Shown here: positions 37,050 to 47,338 of the stretch, piece after piece | Layout of the letters: each line of letters opens with the position of its first letter | Position numbering within the stretch: position 1 is the stretch's first letter | Assembly (NCBI RefSeq): GCF_002549795.1 | Contig: NZ_CP021435.1 | Location: 3,906,001 to 3,970,000 of the forward strand | Source of the DNA: Halomonas beimenensis | GTDB taxonomy: Bacteria > Pseudomonadota > Gammaproteobacteria > Pseudomonadales > Halomonadaceae | DNA length: 64,000 nt | Direction of reading: 5' to 3' | The notes under the pieces: model-generated | What the model saw: the letters and a program-made list of their open reading frames with translations, nothing else | Databases searched by the model: none | Told to the model about the DNA's origin: nothing | Position numbers and translations under genes: made by a program

Positions 37050-37340
37050 GTGAAAGTCGACAACCATCAGCCGCTACGTTCCGGCCAGCTGGAGCAGCGT
37101 CAGCCGGCTCGCAAGCCCGACGGGAGCGAGGCTCCGACGAAGGATGCCGGCAGCCCCGCGGCCATGACCCACCTGAGCCAGGGCGCCGCGAACGCCAGCC
37201 AGGACATCGATGCCGCCCGGGTCGCCGAGGTTCGCGACGCCATCCGCGAAGGACGCCTGGAGATCAAGCCGGATCGTATCGCGGACGGCCTGATCGACAG
37301 CGTGAAGGACCTGCTGGCCCAGGGGGGCAACCGGGAGTGA
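37050..37340 (+). CDS. flgM: anti-sigma-28 factor FlgM
   Basis: 96 residues, GTG start with GAGG upstream. The N-terminal half is polar and disordered; the C-terminal half has the sigma-binding pattern (IDAARVAEVRDAIREGRLEI, then PDRIADGLIDSVKDLL). It blocks FliA until exported through the finished hook. The stop overlaps the flgN start (GTGA). Confidence 0.96.
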   Translation: MKVDNHQPLRSGQLEQRQPARKPDGSEAPTKDAGSPAAMTHLSQGAANASQDIDAARVAEVRDAIREGRLEIKPDRIADGLIDSVKDLLAQGGNRE

Positions 37341-37786
37341 GCCTGGAACGCCTGCTCAAGGAACAAGTCGGGCGACTGAACGAGCTCAGGTGCCTGCTGG
37401 AGGAGGAACAGGGCCTGCTGGTCGCGGGGGAAGTCGACGGCAAACGCCTCCAGACCATCGCCGAAGAGAAGACTCGGCTGCAGACCGAGCTCGAGTCCAC
37501 CGAGACGCTCCGGGCCAGGGTACAGGGAAGGCTCGGTTACGCCGAGGGACCGGAAGGTGCCGGGAAGGCCGCCGAGGATGCCGGCTGCCTGGTCCACTGG
37601 GAAACCCTGCTGGCCAGCGCCGCCGAGATATCGCGGCTCAACGAGCGCAACGGCCGCCTGCTGGAACTCCGCATGACCCACAACCAGCAGATGCTCGACT
37701 ACATCCACCGCCTCGCCGATCCCGACGTCTATGCCGCCGACGGGCGTACCGGACTGCAACCCCGACGACTGAACGCCCGCGCTTAG
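37337..37786 (+). CDS. flgN: flagellar export chaperone FlgN
   Basis: 149 residues, GTG start overlapping the flgM stop by 4 bases. It is an all-helical coiled coil (LLKEQVGRLNELRCLLEEEQ near the N-terminus, and NERNGRLLELRMTHNQQML near the C-terminus), as in FlgN. It is the chaperone for FlgK and FlgL. The call is supported strongly by flgM adjacency. Confidence 0.93.
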   Translation: MSLERLLKEQVGRLNELRCLLEEEQGLLVAGEVDGKRLQTIAEEKTRLQTELESTETLRARVQGRLGYAEGPEGAGKAAEDAGCLVHWETLLASAAEISRLNERNGRLLELRMTHNQQMLDYIHRLADPDVYAADGRTGLQPRRLNARA

Positions 37787-37828
37787 GCATCTGTCGGCTT
37801 TCCGGCCGATGTCGTACTGATCGAATCG

Positions 37829-37897
37829 GACCGACACGGGCCGTTCGCCTCATCGGCTCGATCCCCTGGCTCGCGACGATCGACCGACACGGGCCGT
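37829..37897. repeat. 16-base direct repeat in the flgN / GGDEF-EAL convergent gap
   Basis: GACCGACACGGGCCGT occurs at 37829-37844 and again at 37882-37897, 53 bases apart, between convergent genes. No T-rich terminator was seen in this 120-base gap. The function is unknown. Confidence 0.7.
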
Positions 37898-37906
37898 CCC
37901 CTCCCC

Positions 37907-39637
37907 CTACAGCGGCAGCTGCCTGCCTTGGGGCCTGCATTCCAGGGCCTCCGCCGACTGTGGCTCACCCAGACGGTTGCCCTGGGCCAGAGGAACCCCC
38001 AGCGCGACCGCGGCATTCAGCTGGGCCGCGGTTTCCACGCCAACCAGCACCGCCTCGAGACGCAGCGCCGCCAGGCACTGCAGCAGCGCCTCGAGGGCGA
38101 CCCGATCCCGTGACCCGCCCGCTACCAGGGCATCGCTCAGTCCTCGACTGAGCTTGACGCGCGATACCGACAGCGCCGCCAGGCCGGGGAGATCCAGGGA
38201 GGCCGCATCGAAGTCGTTGACCACCAGGTCCACGCCCAGCGACGCCAGGCGATGCAGCAGGTGAACCTGGGCCTGGGCCTGGGCGGCGAGATCCTGCTGG
38301 GCCAGCTCGAGGGTCAGGAAGCCGGGCGAAATGGCTTGCTGGCGGAGGAAGACGTCGAGTGGCCGGCGATCGAAGGCCGCCTGGTCGAGCAGGCCGACGC
38401 CGGCATTGACGGCCACGCCCATGTCAGCCAGCCATGAGCCTTGCGCGCGCCAACGGGCATGCTGGGCGACGACAGCGGCGATGACCCAGCGATCCAGCCG
38501 CACCTGCTGACCCAGTTCCTCGACCACCGGCAGGAAGTCGTGGGGCGCGAGGAGACCGTGCCGGGGATGCTCCCAGCGCACCAACGCCTCGAGCCCAACG
38601 CAGCGGCCGCAGCGCAGGTCGATCTGCGGCTGGTAGAGCACCCGGAAGTGGCGATCGGGGTCCAGCAGCGCCTCCTGGAGCTCCTGGCGAAAGGCCATGT
38701 CGCGCGCCAGCCGCCGCTTGAGGCCATCATCGAAGAAGGCGTGACGCGAGGGCCCGGCACGCTCGAGCGCCGCCTCCGCACCAGACAGGAGCTCCTCGGC
38801 GGTATCGCCGTCCTCGGGGGCGATGGCGATCCCCACGGAGAGGCTCAACAGCTGGGGGCAGCCGTCCAGCCGGAAGGGCGGATCCATGGCCTCCAGGCAA
38901 CGTAACGCCGTCGCCTGCAATCCTTCGGGGGACAACGGGTGTTCGATCAACACTCCCCAGCACCCATCCCCCAGCTGGGAGAGGCTGTCCTCCTGGCGCA
39001 GGGTCTGGGTCAATCGACGCTCTACCTGCCGCACCAGGGCCTCGACGCCCTCCGCGCCGAGCCGATGGCGCAGCGATGCGCGGTGATCCAGTCGCAACAG
39101 CAGCAGGGCCACGCGGTGGCTCGGGCGTCGTGCCCGTTCCAGGGCATGGCGCAGGCGGTCCTCGAACAGCCAGACGCTGGCCAGTCGAGTGACCGGATCG
39201 CCCGGACGGGCGAGGCCGGACGATCCCGTTCCCGAGGCGACATGGGGATCGACGAAGGTCAGCAGGCGCAGCCCCGCCTCCCGGGGAGGGCTGGCGGTCA
39301 CCAGTACCAGGCGCCCCGGGGCGCCGAGGCGAACCTGCTGCCAACCATCCCCCAGAGCGTCGGGCGCCTCTGCGCGATCCGGGTTCAGGAAGAGAGGGCG
39401 AGTGACGAATTCGCCGATGGGCGCGCCCAGGGGATCGCCTTCGATGCCGTCCAGGAGGGTGCGAAAGCCGGCATTCATCCAGCGGATGCAGTGCTCGTCG
39501 TCCAGCAACACCATGCCCACCGGTGACTGCTCGGCGGCAAGATGCGACAGCGCGCCCGGCAGCCGCCCAAGGGGAGGATGCCGTCCGGTGCCGGCGTCGT
39601 GCCGCTCGTCTACTGGTGGTGTACCGTCACCCGTCAT
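37907..39637 (-). CDS. degenerate GGDEF-EAL protein, probably a non-catalytic c-di-GMP effector
   Basis: 576 residues: PAS-like region about 30-140, GGDEF-like about 155-310, EAL about 325-570. The cyclase signature is destroyed: GDGCW (223-227) replaces GGDEF. The EAL half keeps EAL (350-352), the Asn in AVNAG, the Glu in LTLELAQ and the Gln in LAQGN, but the paired metal-binding Asp-Asp reads Asn-Asp (VVNDF), KIDRSF reads KLSRGL and the late AEGVET reads LVGVET. Both activities are probably lost while ligand binding may remain, as in other degenerate tandem proteins that act as c-di-GMP receptors. It is convergent with flgN. Confidence 0.85.
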   Translation of the reverse strand: MTGDGTPPVDERHDAGTGRHPPLGRLPGALSHLAAEQSPVGMVLLDDEHCIRWMNAGFRTLLDGIEGDPLGAPIGEFVTRPLFLNPDRAEAPDALGDGWQQVRLGAPGRLVLVTASPPREAGLRLLTFVDPHVASGTGSSGLARPGDPVTRLASVWLFEDRLRHALERARRPSHRVALLLLRLDHRASLRHRLGAEGVEALVRQVERRLTQTLRQEDSLSQLGDGCWGVLIEHPLSPEGLQATALRCLEAMDPPFRLDGCPQLLSLSVGIAIAPEDGDTAEELLSGAEAALERAGPSRHAFFDDGLKRRLARDMAFRQELQEALLDPDRHFRVLYQPQIDLRCGRCVGLEALVRWEHPRHGLLAPHDFLPVVEELGQQVRLDRWVIAAVVAQHARWRAQGSWLADMGVAVNAGVGLLDQAAFDRRPLDVFLRQQAISPGFLTLELAQQDLAAQAQAQVHLLHRLASLGVDLVVNDFDAASLDLPGLAALSVSRVKLSRGLSDALVAGGSRDRVALEALLQCLAALRLEAVLVGVETAAQLNAAVALGVPLAQGNRLGEPQSAEALECRPQGRQLPL

Positions 39638-39655
39638 CGCTGCCGTCTCGAAGTG

Positions 39656-39687
39656 CTTGGCCTGGACTGGATGTCGGCCAGGCCAAG
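39656..39687. other. inverted repeat upstream of the degenerate GGDEF-EAL gene
   Basis: CTTGGCCTGG (39656-39665) and CCAGGCCAAG (39678-39687) form a perfect 10-bp stem with a 12-base loop, starting 19 bases before the start codon at 39637. It lacks a T-tract; it may be an operator, a leader hairpin or a weak terminator for fhs. The rest of the 214-base gap shows nothing recognisable. Confidence 0.5.
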
Positions 39688-39851
39688 GCGTTCTTTAGCG
39701 CGAACAGGGTGTCGACCGTACTCCTTCAGCAAACCACTCTCGATCCGGCATTACCCCAGCGGGCGACCTGGCACCGACCTGCTCACGCCTTCAGTATACC
39801 AGGCGCGCGCCGCTCATCGCCGATGGCAGGGCCAGGAGCCCGTCGGGGTTC

Positions 39852-41600
39852 CTAGGAAAGCCCCTCGATCTCGCCGTGATCGTCGAGCCGGATGCCGGCA
39901 CTGGCCGGTCGTCGGGGCATGCCCGGCATGCGCATGATCGAGCCGCACAGCACCACCACGAAACCGGCTCCGGCGGCCAGCTCGGTCTCGCGGATCGGCA
40001 GCACATGCCCCGCGGCCAGGCCGGTCATGGCCGGGTCGGCGGCGAAGCTGTACTGGGTCTTGGCGATGCACACCGGAAGATGGCCATAGCCCATGGCCTC
40101 GTATTCCTCGAGCTGGCGACGCGCCTTGTCCTCGAGGCTGATGTCCGAGGCGCCATAGAGCCGGGTCGCGATGGCCCGGACCTTGTCCTCCAGCCGGACA
40201 TCGTCTCCATAGGTCAGGGACAGCCGGGTCGCCGGTGCGTCGAGCAAGGCCGCCACCCGTTCGGCCAGCGCCTCGCTGCCCCGAGAGCCATCTCGCCAGT
40301 GACTGCTGACCACCATCTCGACCCCCAGGGCATCACAGGCCTCGCGCAGCACCGCGTGCTCTGCCGGCGAATCCTGGTCGAACTGGTTGACCGCCACCAG
40401 CAGGGGCACGCCGAAGTCCCGCATGTTCTCGACATGGCGGGCCAGGTTGCGGGCCCCACGACGGACGGCGGCGGGGTTCGGCTCGCCCAGCGCTTCCCGC
40501 GCCACGCCCCCGTGCATCTTGAGTGCGCGCAGGGTGGCCACCACGACCACGGCGCCGGGCACGAGCCCCGCCTGGCGACACTTGATGTTGAAGAACTTCT
40601 CGGCCCCCAGGTCGGCCCCGAAGCCGGCCTCGGTGACCACGATGTCGGCCAGCGACAGCGCCGAGCGGGTCGCCATCACGGAGTTGCAGCCGTGGGCGAT
40701 GTTGGCGAAGGGGCCCCCATGAACGAAGGCCGGGTTATGCTCCAGGGTCTGTACCAGGTTGGGGGCCAGGGCCTGCTTGAGCAGCACCGCCATGGCGCCA
40801 TCGGCCTTGAGGTCGCGGGCCAGCACCGGCGCGCCGTCCCGGTTGCGGGCCACGACGATCTCGCCCAGGCGGCGCTGGAGGTCCGCCAGGTCGGACGCCA
40901 GGCACAGGATCGCCATGATCTCCGAGGCGGCGGTGATGTCGAAGCCGTCCTGACGCGGCACGCCCTGGCCGACGGTGAGATGCCTCAGCGCCCGGTCGTT
41001 CATGTCCATCACCCGCTTCCAGGTGATCCGCTCCGGGTCGATGCCCAGCTCGTTGCCCCAGTGGAGGTGATTGTCGATCAGCGCCGACAGCAGGTTGTGG
41101 GCGCTGGTGATGGCGTGGAAATCGCCGGTGAAGTGGAGGTTGATGTCCTCCATGGGAATCACCTGCGCCCTGCCGCCGCCCGCCGCGCCCCCCTTCATGC
41201 CGAAGCAGGGGCCGAGGGACGGTTCGCGCAGGCAGATGGCCGCCTTGTGGCCCAGGCGGCTCAGGCCGTCGCCGAGCCCCACGGTGGTGGTCGTCTTGCC
41301 CTCCCCGGCGGGGGTGGGGGTGATGGCGGTGACCAGCACCAGCTTGCCCTGGGGGCGTTCGGCCAGACTCGCGGTGAAATCGTGGGGCAGCTTGGCCTTG
41401 TCGTGGCCGATGGGCAGCAGCTGGTCGGGCTCGATGCCGAGCCGCTCGGCCACCTCGGTGATCGGTCGCGGCGGCACGGCCCGGGCGATGACGATGTCCG
41501 GGGAGCCGGGGGGCGGCAGGCTCGCCTCGTCGCGGCCCTCCAGCGGCAGAGCTTCACGGGTCAGCGACTCGTCGTTGCCGAACGGGATATAGTCGGTCAT
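39852..41600 (-). CDS. fhs: formate-tetrahydrofolate ligase
   Basis: 582 residues from the ATG at 41600, which has AAGGGG upstream; a GTG 24 bases earlier is less likely. ATP-dependent ligation of formate to tetrahydrofolate gives 10-formyl-THF for purine and Met-tRNA formylation. The ATP loop is present ([20 protein letters not shown]), as are [20 protein letters not shown] and the C-terminal [18 protein letters not shown]. The length is slightly above the usual 555-560. It lies downstream of the iol genes on the same strand after a 144-base gap; a metabolic link to inositol is not obvious. Confidence 0.96.
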   Translation of the reverse strand: MTDYIPFGNDESLTREALPLEGRDEASLPPPGSPDIVIARAVPPRPITEVAERLGIEPDQLLPIGHDKAKLPHDFTASLAERPQGKLVLVTAITPTPAGEGKTTTTVGLGDGLSRLGHKAAICLREPSLGPCFGMKGGAAGGGRAQVIPMEDINLHFTGDFHAITSAHNLLSALIDNHLHWGNELGIDPERITWKRVMDMNDRALRHLTVGQGVPRQDGFDITAASEIMAILCLASDLADLQRRLGEIVVARNRDGAPVLARDLKADGAMAVLLKQALAPNLVQTLEHNPAFVHGGPFANIAHGCNSVMATRSALSLADIVVTEAGFGADLGAEKFFNIKCRQAGLVPGAVVVVATLRALKMHGGVAREALGEPNPAAVRRGARNLARHVENMRDFGVPLLVAVNQFDQDSPAEHAVLREACDALGVEMVVSSHWRDGSRGSEALAERVAALLDAPATRLSLTYGDDVRLEDKVRAIATRLYGASDISLEDKARRQLEEYEAMGYGHLPVCIAKTQYSFAADPAMTGLAAGHVLPIRETELAAGAGFVVVLCGSIMRMPGMPRRPASAGIRLDDHGEIEGLS

Positions 41601-41744
41601 CTCCCCCCCTTCGCTGCCCGCCACGGGGCACCTCGCCTATGGCCTCAAGAGCAGCGTGGAACGCATCAGGGGGAGGCGGCATTCCGGTAACGACATCCGC
41701 ATAGTCGAACGGGACATCGATGCCCCCCTGGAGCCGGTAACGCT

Positions 41745-42869
41745 CTAGACCGGAAGCCAGCATCCCTCGGCATGAGAAGTCTCGATGGCATCGATCATCC
41801 GGTTGACCCGCCAGGCCTCACGGAAATCGGGATAGAGGGGAGTACCCGTCACGATGCCTTCCACCAGATCGCGGATCTCGATGATCTTCTGATCGTTGTA
41901 GCCGAGGCCGTGACCGGGAGCGGGACTGAAGGCCGCATAATCGGGGTGCTCAGGGCCGATCAACAGGGTGCGGAAGCCCCGACGCCCCTCGGGCCCCTCG
42001 CTCTTGTAGAGCTGAAGCTCGCTCATTCGCTCCTGGTCGAAGGCGATGGTCCCCTTGGTGCCGGTGACGGTGTAGGCCAGGCCCATCTTGCGCCCGACGG
42101 CCACCCGAGAGGTCTCGATGTTGCCGATCAGGCCGCCGTCGAAACGCAGCAGCGCCTGGGCCTGATCGTCGTTCTCCACCTCGCCGAGGCCGGCGCTGCC
42201 GTCGGCAAGCGGGCGCTTGGGAATCACCGTCTGCAACTGACCGAAGACTTCCTGGATGCGTCGGCCGGTGAGGTACTCCGCCATGTTGAGGATATGCGAG
42301 CCCACGTCGCCCAGCGCCCCCGCCCCGGCGGTGGCGCGGCGCGTGTGCCAGTCGTGGGGCTTCGCCGGGTCGGCCAGGTAGTCCTCGTTGTGGCGGCCAC
42401 GGAAGTGGATCAACTCGCCGATCTCGCCGCTGGCGATGATTTCGCGGGCCAGCCGGGTGGCCGAATTGCGGATGTAATTGAAGCCGACCAGGGTCTTCAC
42501 CCCGGCCCTTTCCGCTGCTTCGACCATCTGCTGGGCATCAGCGGCGGAGAGGGCCAGCGGCTTCTCGGCGTAGACGTGTTTACCGGCGGCGATGGCTGCC
42601 AGGGCCATCTCCTGGTGCAGGAAGTTGGGGGCGCAGATATCCACCACATCCACCTCGGGATCGGCGACCAGTGCGCGCCAATCGCCGGTGGAGCGCGCGA
42701 AGCCCAGCTCACGGGCCTTGCGGGCGGCCATCTCGTCATCGACCTCGGCCAGGAGATCGCACACCGGGAGGGCCGGCAGGGAGAAGACGGTGGGGGCGGC
42801 CTTCAAGGCGATGGCATGGGCCTTGCCCATGAAGCCGGTGCCGATCAGGCCGATATTGAGTGCCTTCAT
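41745..42869 (-). CDS. Gfo/Idh/MocA family NAD(P)-dependent oxidoreductase in the iol cluster
   Basis: 374 residues. An N-terminal Rossmann fold (NIGLIGTGFMGKAHAIALK) and EKPLALSAADAQQM are followed by the C-terminal substrate domain with DVGSHILNMAEYLTGR, where the Asp and His sit at the usual catalytic place. It is distinct from the IolG homologue at 54341. By context it may oxidise another inositol isomer (scyllo- or D-chiro-inositol) or reduce an inosose. AAGGAA precedes the ATG. It follows iolA across a gap with a strong hairpin. Confidence 0.85.
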   Translation of the reverse strand: MKALNIGLIGTGFMGKAHAIALKAAPTVFSLPALPVCDLLAEVDDEMAARKARELGFARSTGDWRALVADPEVDVVDICAPNFLHQEMALAAIAAGKHVYAEKPLALSAADAQQMVEAAERAGVKTLVGFNYIRNSATRLAREIIASGEIGELIHFRGRHNEDYLADPAKPHDWHTRRATAGAGALGDVGSHILNMAEYLTGRRIQEVFGQLQTVIPKRPLADGSAGLGEVENDDQAQALLRFDGGLIGNIETSRVAVGRKMGLAYTVTGTKGTIAFDQERMSELQLYKSEGPEGRRGFRTLLIGPEHPDYAAFSPAPGHGLGYNDQKIIEIRDLVEGIVTGTPLYPDFREAWRVNRMIDAIETSHAEGCWLPV

Positions 42870-42897
42870 GATGGTGGTTCCTTAGTGCGGATCCTTC

Positions 42898-42923
42898 AGC
42901 GCCGGACCGAAAGGTCCGGCGCT
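42898..42923. other. intercistronic hairpin between iolA and the oxidoreductase gene
   Basis: A perfect 11-bp stem AGCGCCGGACC/GGTCCGGCGCT with a GAAA tetraloop (as read on plus) lies in the 78-base gap. There is no T-tract on the minus strand, so it is more likely an mRNA-stabilising or attenuating element than a full terminator. Confidence 0.55.
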
Positions 42924-42947
42924 GGAAGTGGCTGGCAAGGGTATGGA

Positions 42948-44450
<1,503 letters not shown>

Positions 44451-44507
44451 GGGGTAAGCCTCGATGTGTCCGGTATCGATCGTAAGATGTGGGGTGTCCT
44501 CACCCGC

Positions 44508-45410
44508 TCATTCGGTAATGGTGAAGCCTGCCTGCTCGGCGAGCGCCCGCAGGTTGCGATAGCCCAGGCGGGCGTAGGTCAGCGGATGCGCGACCTTGGG
44601 ATCCTGCTCGGCCTCCACCACAAGCCACCCCTGGTAGCCGCTCTCGCGGAGCTGCGTCAGGGTGGGCAGGAAGTCGATGTCGCCATCGCCGGGCACGGTG
44701 AACAGCCCGTCGAGCACCCCGTCCAGGAAGCTCTTGTCCCGGTTGCGCAGCTCGTCCAGCACCGGGAAACGCACGTCCTTGCAGTGCACGTGCTTGACGC
44801 GCGAGGCGTATCGCCGGGCGATGGCCAGCGGGTCGCCGCCGGCGCCCACCAGGTGACCGAGGTCGAGCAGCAGTCCCACCGAGTCGCGGGTGTTCTCCAT
44901 CAACCGCTCGACGTCGGCCTGGCTTTCCACCACCGTGCCCAGATGATGGTGGTAGGCCATGTGGACGCCCTGCTCCTTGAGGTAGTCACCGACCACGTCC
45001 AGCCCCTCCGTGAGGCGCTGCCAGTCCGTGTCGCTGAGGAGGGGGCGCCGGGACAGCTGGGTCCCCTGATCGCCATGGATGCAGTGGGACACCTCGCAGA
45101 ACACCATCGCCTTGGCGCCGCAGGCCTTGAGCAGCTGGAGATGCTCCTCGACTGCGGCGATCTCCTCCTCCGGGCTGCGTTCCAGCAGCCGGCTCGAGTA
45201 CCAGCCGGAGACCAGCGACAGGTCATAACGACCCAGCACCCTGGACAGCGCCTCCGGCATGCGAGGGAATTTGTGGCCCAGCTCGAAGCCGCTGAAGCCG
45301 GCCTCGCGTCCTTCCTCGAGGCAGACCTCGAGCGGCGTGTCGCCGCCCAGGCTCGGCAGATCGTCATTGGTCCAGGTCAGGGGGTTGATCCCCAGGCGTA
45401 CGGTGGACAT
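44508..45410 (-). CDS. iolE: myo-inosose-2 dehydratase
   Basis: 300 residues from the ATG at 45410, seven bases after AGGAG; an ATG two codons earlier lies too close to that site. TIM-barrel (AP endonuclease 2 fold) enzyme that dehydrates scyllo-inosose to the trione. Family stretches: RLGINPLTWTNDDLP, FSGFELGHKFPR, AYHHHLGTVVES and LLDLGHLVGAGGDP, which carry metal ligands. The C-terminal VVEAEQDPKVAHPLTYA also fits. It follows iolD by 80 bases. Confidence 0.95.
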   Translation of the reverse strand: MSTVRLGINPLTWTNDDLPSLGGDTPLEVCLEEGREAGFSGFELGHKFPRMPEALSRVLGRYDLSLVSGWYSSRLLERSPEEEIAAVEEHLQLLKACGAKAMVFCEVSHCIHGDQGTQLSRRPLLSDTDWQRLTEGLDVVGDYLKEQGVHMAYHHHLGTVVESQADVERLMENTRDSVGLLLDLGHLVGAGGDPLAIARRYASRVKHVHCKDVRFPVLDELRNRDKSFLDGVLDGLFTVPGDGDIDFLPTLTQLRESGYQGWLVVEAEQDPKVAHPLTYARLGYRNLRALAEQAGFTITE

Positions 45411-45490
45411 GGGCATGCTCCTGTTGGGCGGACCCAAGGCCCGCCTCGATGATTCGAAAAATGGGTAGGATCGGCAGAGGCGCTGACCAC

Positions 45491-47338
45491 TCAGCGATGC
45501 TGGTGCCCTTTGGCCTCGAGATACCCCTGGTAGGCCTTCTGCACTTGCTCGCGAGAGGACACCTCCGGCACGGCCACCTCCCACCAGGCACCACCTTCGT
45601 CGGTGCTGGGCAGAGGGTCGGTATCCAAAGCAATCACGTAGGTCGTGCTGGACTGGCGGGCGCGCTGAAGGGCCTGTTCGAGCTCGGCAATGCCCCGAAC
45701 GCGTTCGGCCTGGCACCCCAGTGCGCGAGCATGGGCGGCGAAGTCGGTCTTGGGCGCCCCCTCGGGGACAGTGCGGCAGTCCTCGAGCAGATTGTTGAAG
45801 CCGGCGCCGCCGGTGGCCTGCTGCAGGCGGTTGATACAGCCGAAGCCCCGGTTGTCGAGCACCACCACGACCAGCTTGTGGCCCAGCATCACCGAGGTGG
45901 CAAGCTCCGAGTTGTGCATCAGGTAGGAGCCATCTCCCACCATCACGAACACCTCCCGCTCGGGCCGGGCCATCTTGACGCCAAGCCCGCCGGCGATCTC
46001 GTAGCCCATGCAGGAGTAGCCGTATTCCACGTGGTAGCTCCCAGGCCCGGCGCACTGCCAGAGCTTATGCAGCTCGCCCGGTAGGCCGCCGGCGGCGCAA
46101 ACCACGGTGCCATCCTCACCGGCCTGACGGTTCACCGCGCCGATCACCTGGGCGTCGGTGGGCAGGTCGCGCCCCTCGTCCGAGGTGACCCGGGTGACGA
46201 CCTCGTCCCAGTCGCGTTTCAGGCTCCCCGCCTGTTCGCGCCAGGCATCGCTGGCCCGCCAGTCGCCGAGTCCGTCGGCCAGCTTCGCCAGGCCATCCTC
46301 GGCATCGGCTGTCAGTGGCAGCGCATGGTGCTTCAGGCTGTCGAAGCGACCCACGTTCAGCGTCACCAGGGCCAGGTCGTCACGCTCGAACAACGCCCGG
46401 GACCCGGTGGTGAAATCCTGCAGGCGGGTCCCCACAGCCAGTATCAGGTCCGCCTGCTCGGCCAGCCGGTTCGCGGCAGCGCTGCCCGTGACGCCGATCG
46501 CACCGACGGCACAAGGATGATCATCGGGAAGAACCCCCTTGCCGGCCTGGGTTTCGGCGACCGGTACACCGTGAGCACGGGCGAACTCGGCGAGTCGCTC
46601 GCAGGCACCGGCGTAATGAACCCCGCCGCCGGCGATGAGCAACGGACGCTCGGCGCGGATGAGTGCCGCAATGGCTTCCTCGAGCTCGCGAGAATCCGGC
46701 TGGGGACGTCGAATGCGGTGTACCCGGGGCGCGAAGAAGCTCACCGGGTAGTCATAGGCGAAGGTCTGCACATCCTGGGGCAGTGCCAGGGTCGCCGGGC
46801 CGCAATGTTCCGGGTCGAGCAGGGTTGCCAGCGCCTGAGGCAGGCTGGTCATCAGCTGCTCGGGTCGCGTGATTCGATCGAAGTAGCGCGACACGGGCCG
46901 GAAGCAATCATTGACCGTGATTGAGGGATCACCGAAGTGCTCCAGTTGCTGGAGCACCGGATCAGGGGCACGGGTCGCGAACGTATCGCCGGGCAACAGG
47001 AGAACCGGTAGGCGGTTGGCATGGGCCAGGCCGGCGGCGGTGACCATGTTGGTGGCCCCGGGGCCGATAGAGCTGGTGGCCACCATCATCCGGCGTCGAC
47101 CGTTGGCCTTGGCGAAGGCGATGGCCGCGTGGGCCATGGTCTGCTCGTTATGGGCGCGGAAGGTGGGAAGGTCCTCCTGGGCGTGATAGAGCGCTTCACC
47201 GAGACCGGCCACGTTGCCGTGGCCGAAGATGGCGAAGACACCCTCGAACAGCGCCACCTCGGCACCGTCATGCTCGATGCGTTGGGCGGCCAAATACTTG
47301 ACCAGAGCCTGGGCCATGGTGAGTCGAATGGTGCTCAT
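45491..47338 (-). CDS. iolD: 3D-(3,5/4)-trihydroxycyclohexane-1,2-dione acylhydrolase
   Basis: 615 residues. A thiamine-diphosphate enzyme that hydrolytically opens the inositol-derived ring to 5-deoxyglucuronate. It has an N-terminal pyrimidine-binding domain (EGVFAIFGHGNVAGLGEALY, with AHNEQTMAHAA holding the activating Glu), a central domain, and a C-terminal diphosphate-binding domain with VGDGSYLMHNSELAT and DNRGFGCINRLQQ. The ATG overlaps the stop of the iolC fusion (ATGA). Confidence 0.96.
   Translation of the reverse strand: MSTIRLTMAQALVKYLAAQRIEHDGAEVALFEGVFAIFGHGNVAGLGEALYHAQEDLPTFRAHNEQTMAHAAIAFAKANGRRRMMVATSSIGPGATNMVTAAGLAHANRLPVLLLPGDTFATRAPDPVLQQLEHFGDPSITVNDCFRPVSRYFDRITRPEQLMTSLPQALATLLDPEHCGPATLALPQDVQTFAYDYPVSFFAPRVHRIRRPQPDSRELEEAIAALIRAERPLLIAGGGVHYAGACERLAEFARAHGVPVAETQAGKGVLPDDHPCAVGAIGVTGSAAANRLAEQADLILAVGTRLQDFTTGSRALFERDDLALVTLNVGRFDSLKHHALPLTADAEDGLAKLADGLGDWRASDAWREQAGSLKRDWDEVVTRVTSDEGRDLPTDAQVIGAVNRQAGEDGTVVCAAGGLPGELHKLWQCAGPGSYHVEYGYSCMGYEIAGGLGVKMARPEREVFVMVGDGSYLMHNSELATSVMLGHKLVVVVLDNRGFGCINRLQQATGGAGFNNLLEDCRTVPEGAPKTDFAAHARALGCQAERVRGIAELEQALQRARQSSTTYVIALDTDPLPSTDEGGAWWEVAVPEVSSREQVQKAYQGYLEAKGHQHR

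Noticed and set aside
41554-41763. Small minus-strand frame of 69 codons between the oxidoreductase and fhs
   Set aside because: It overlaps the fhs start in another frame, has no good ribosome site and resembles nothing I know.
45411-46055. N-terminal extension of iolE
   Set aside because: It overlaps iolD and is low-complexity Arg/Gly; the IolE family start fits the ATG at 45410.
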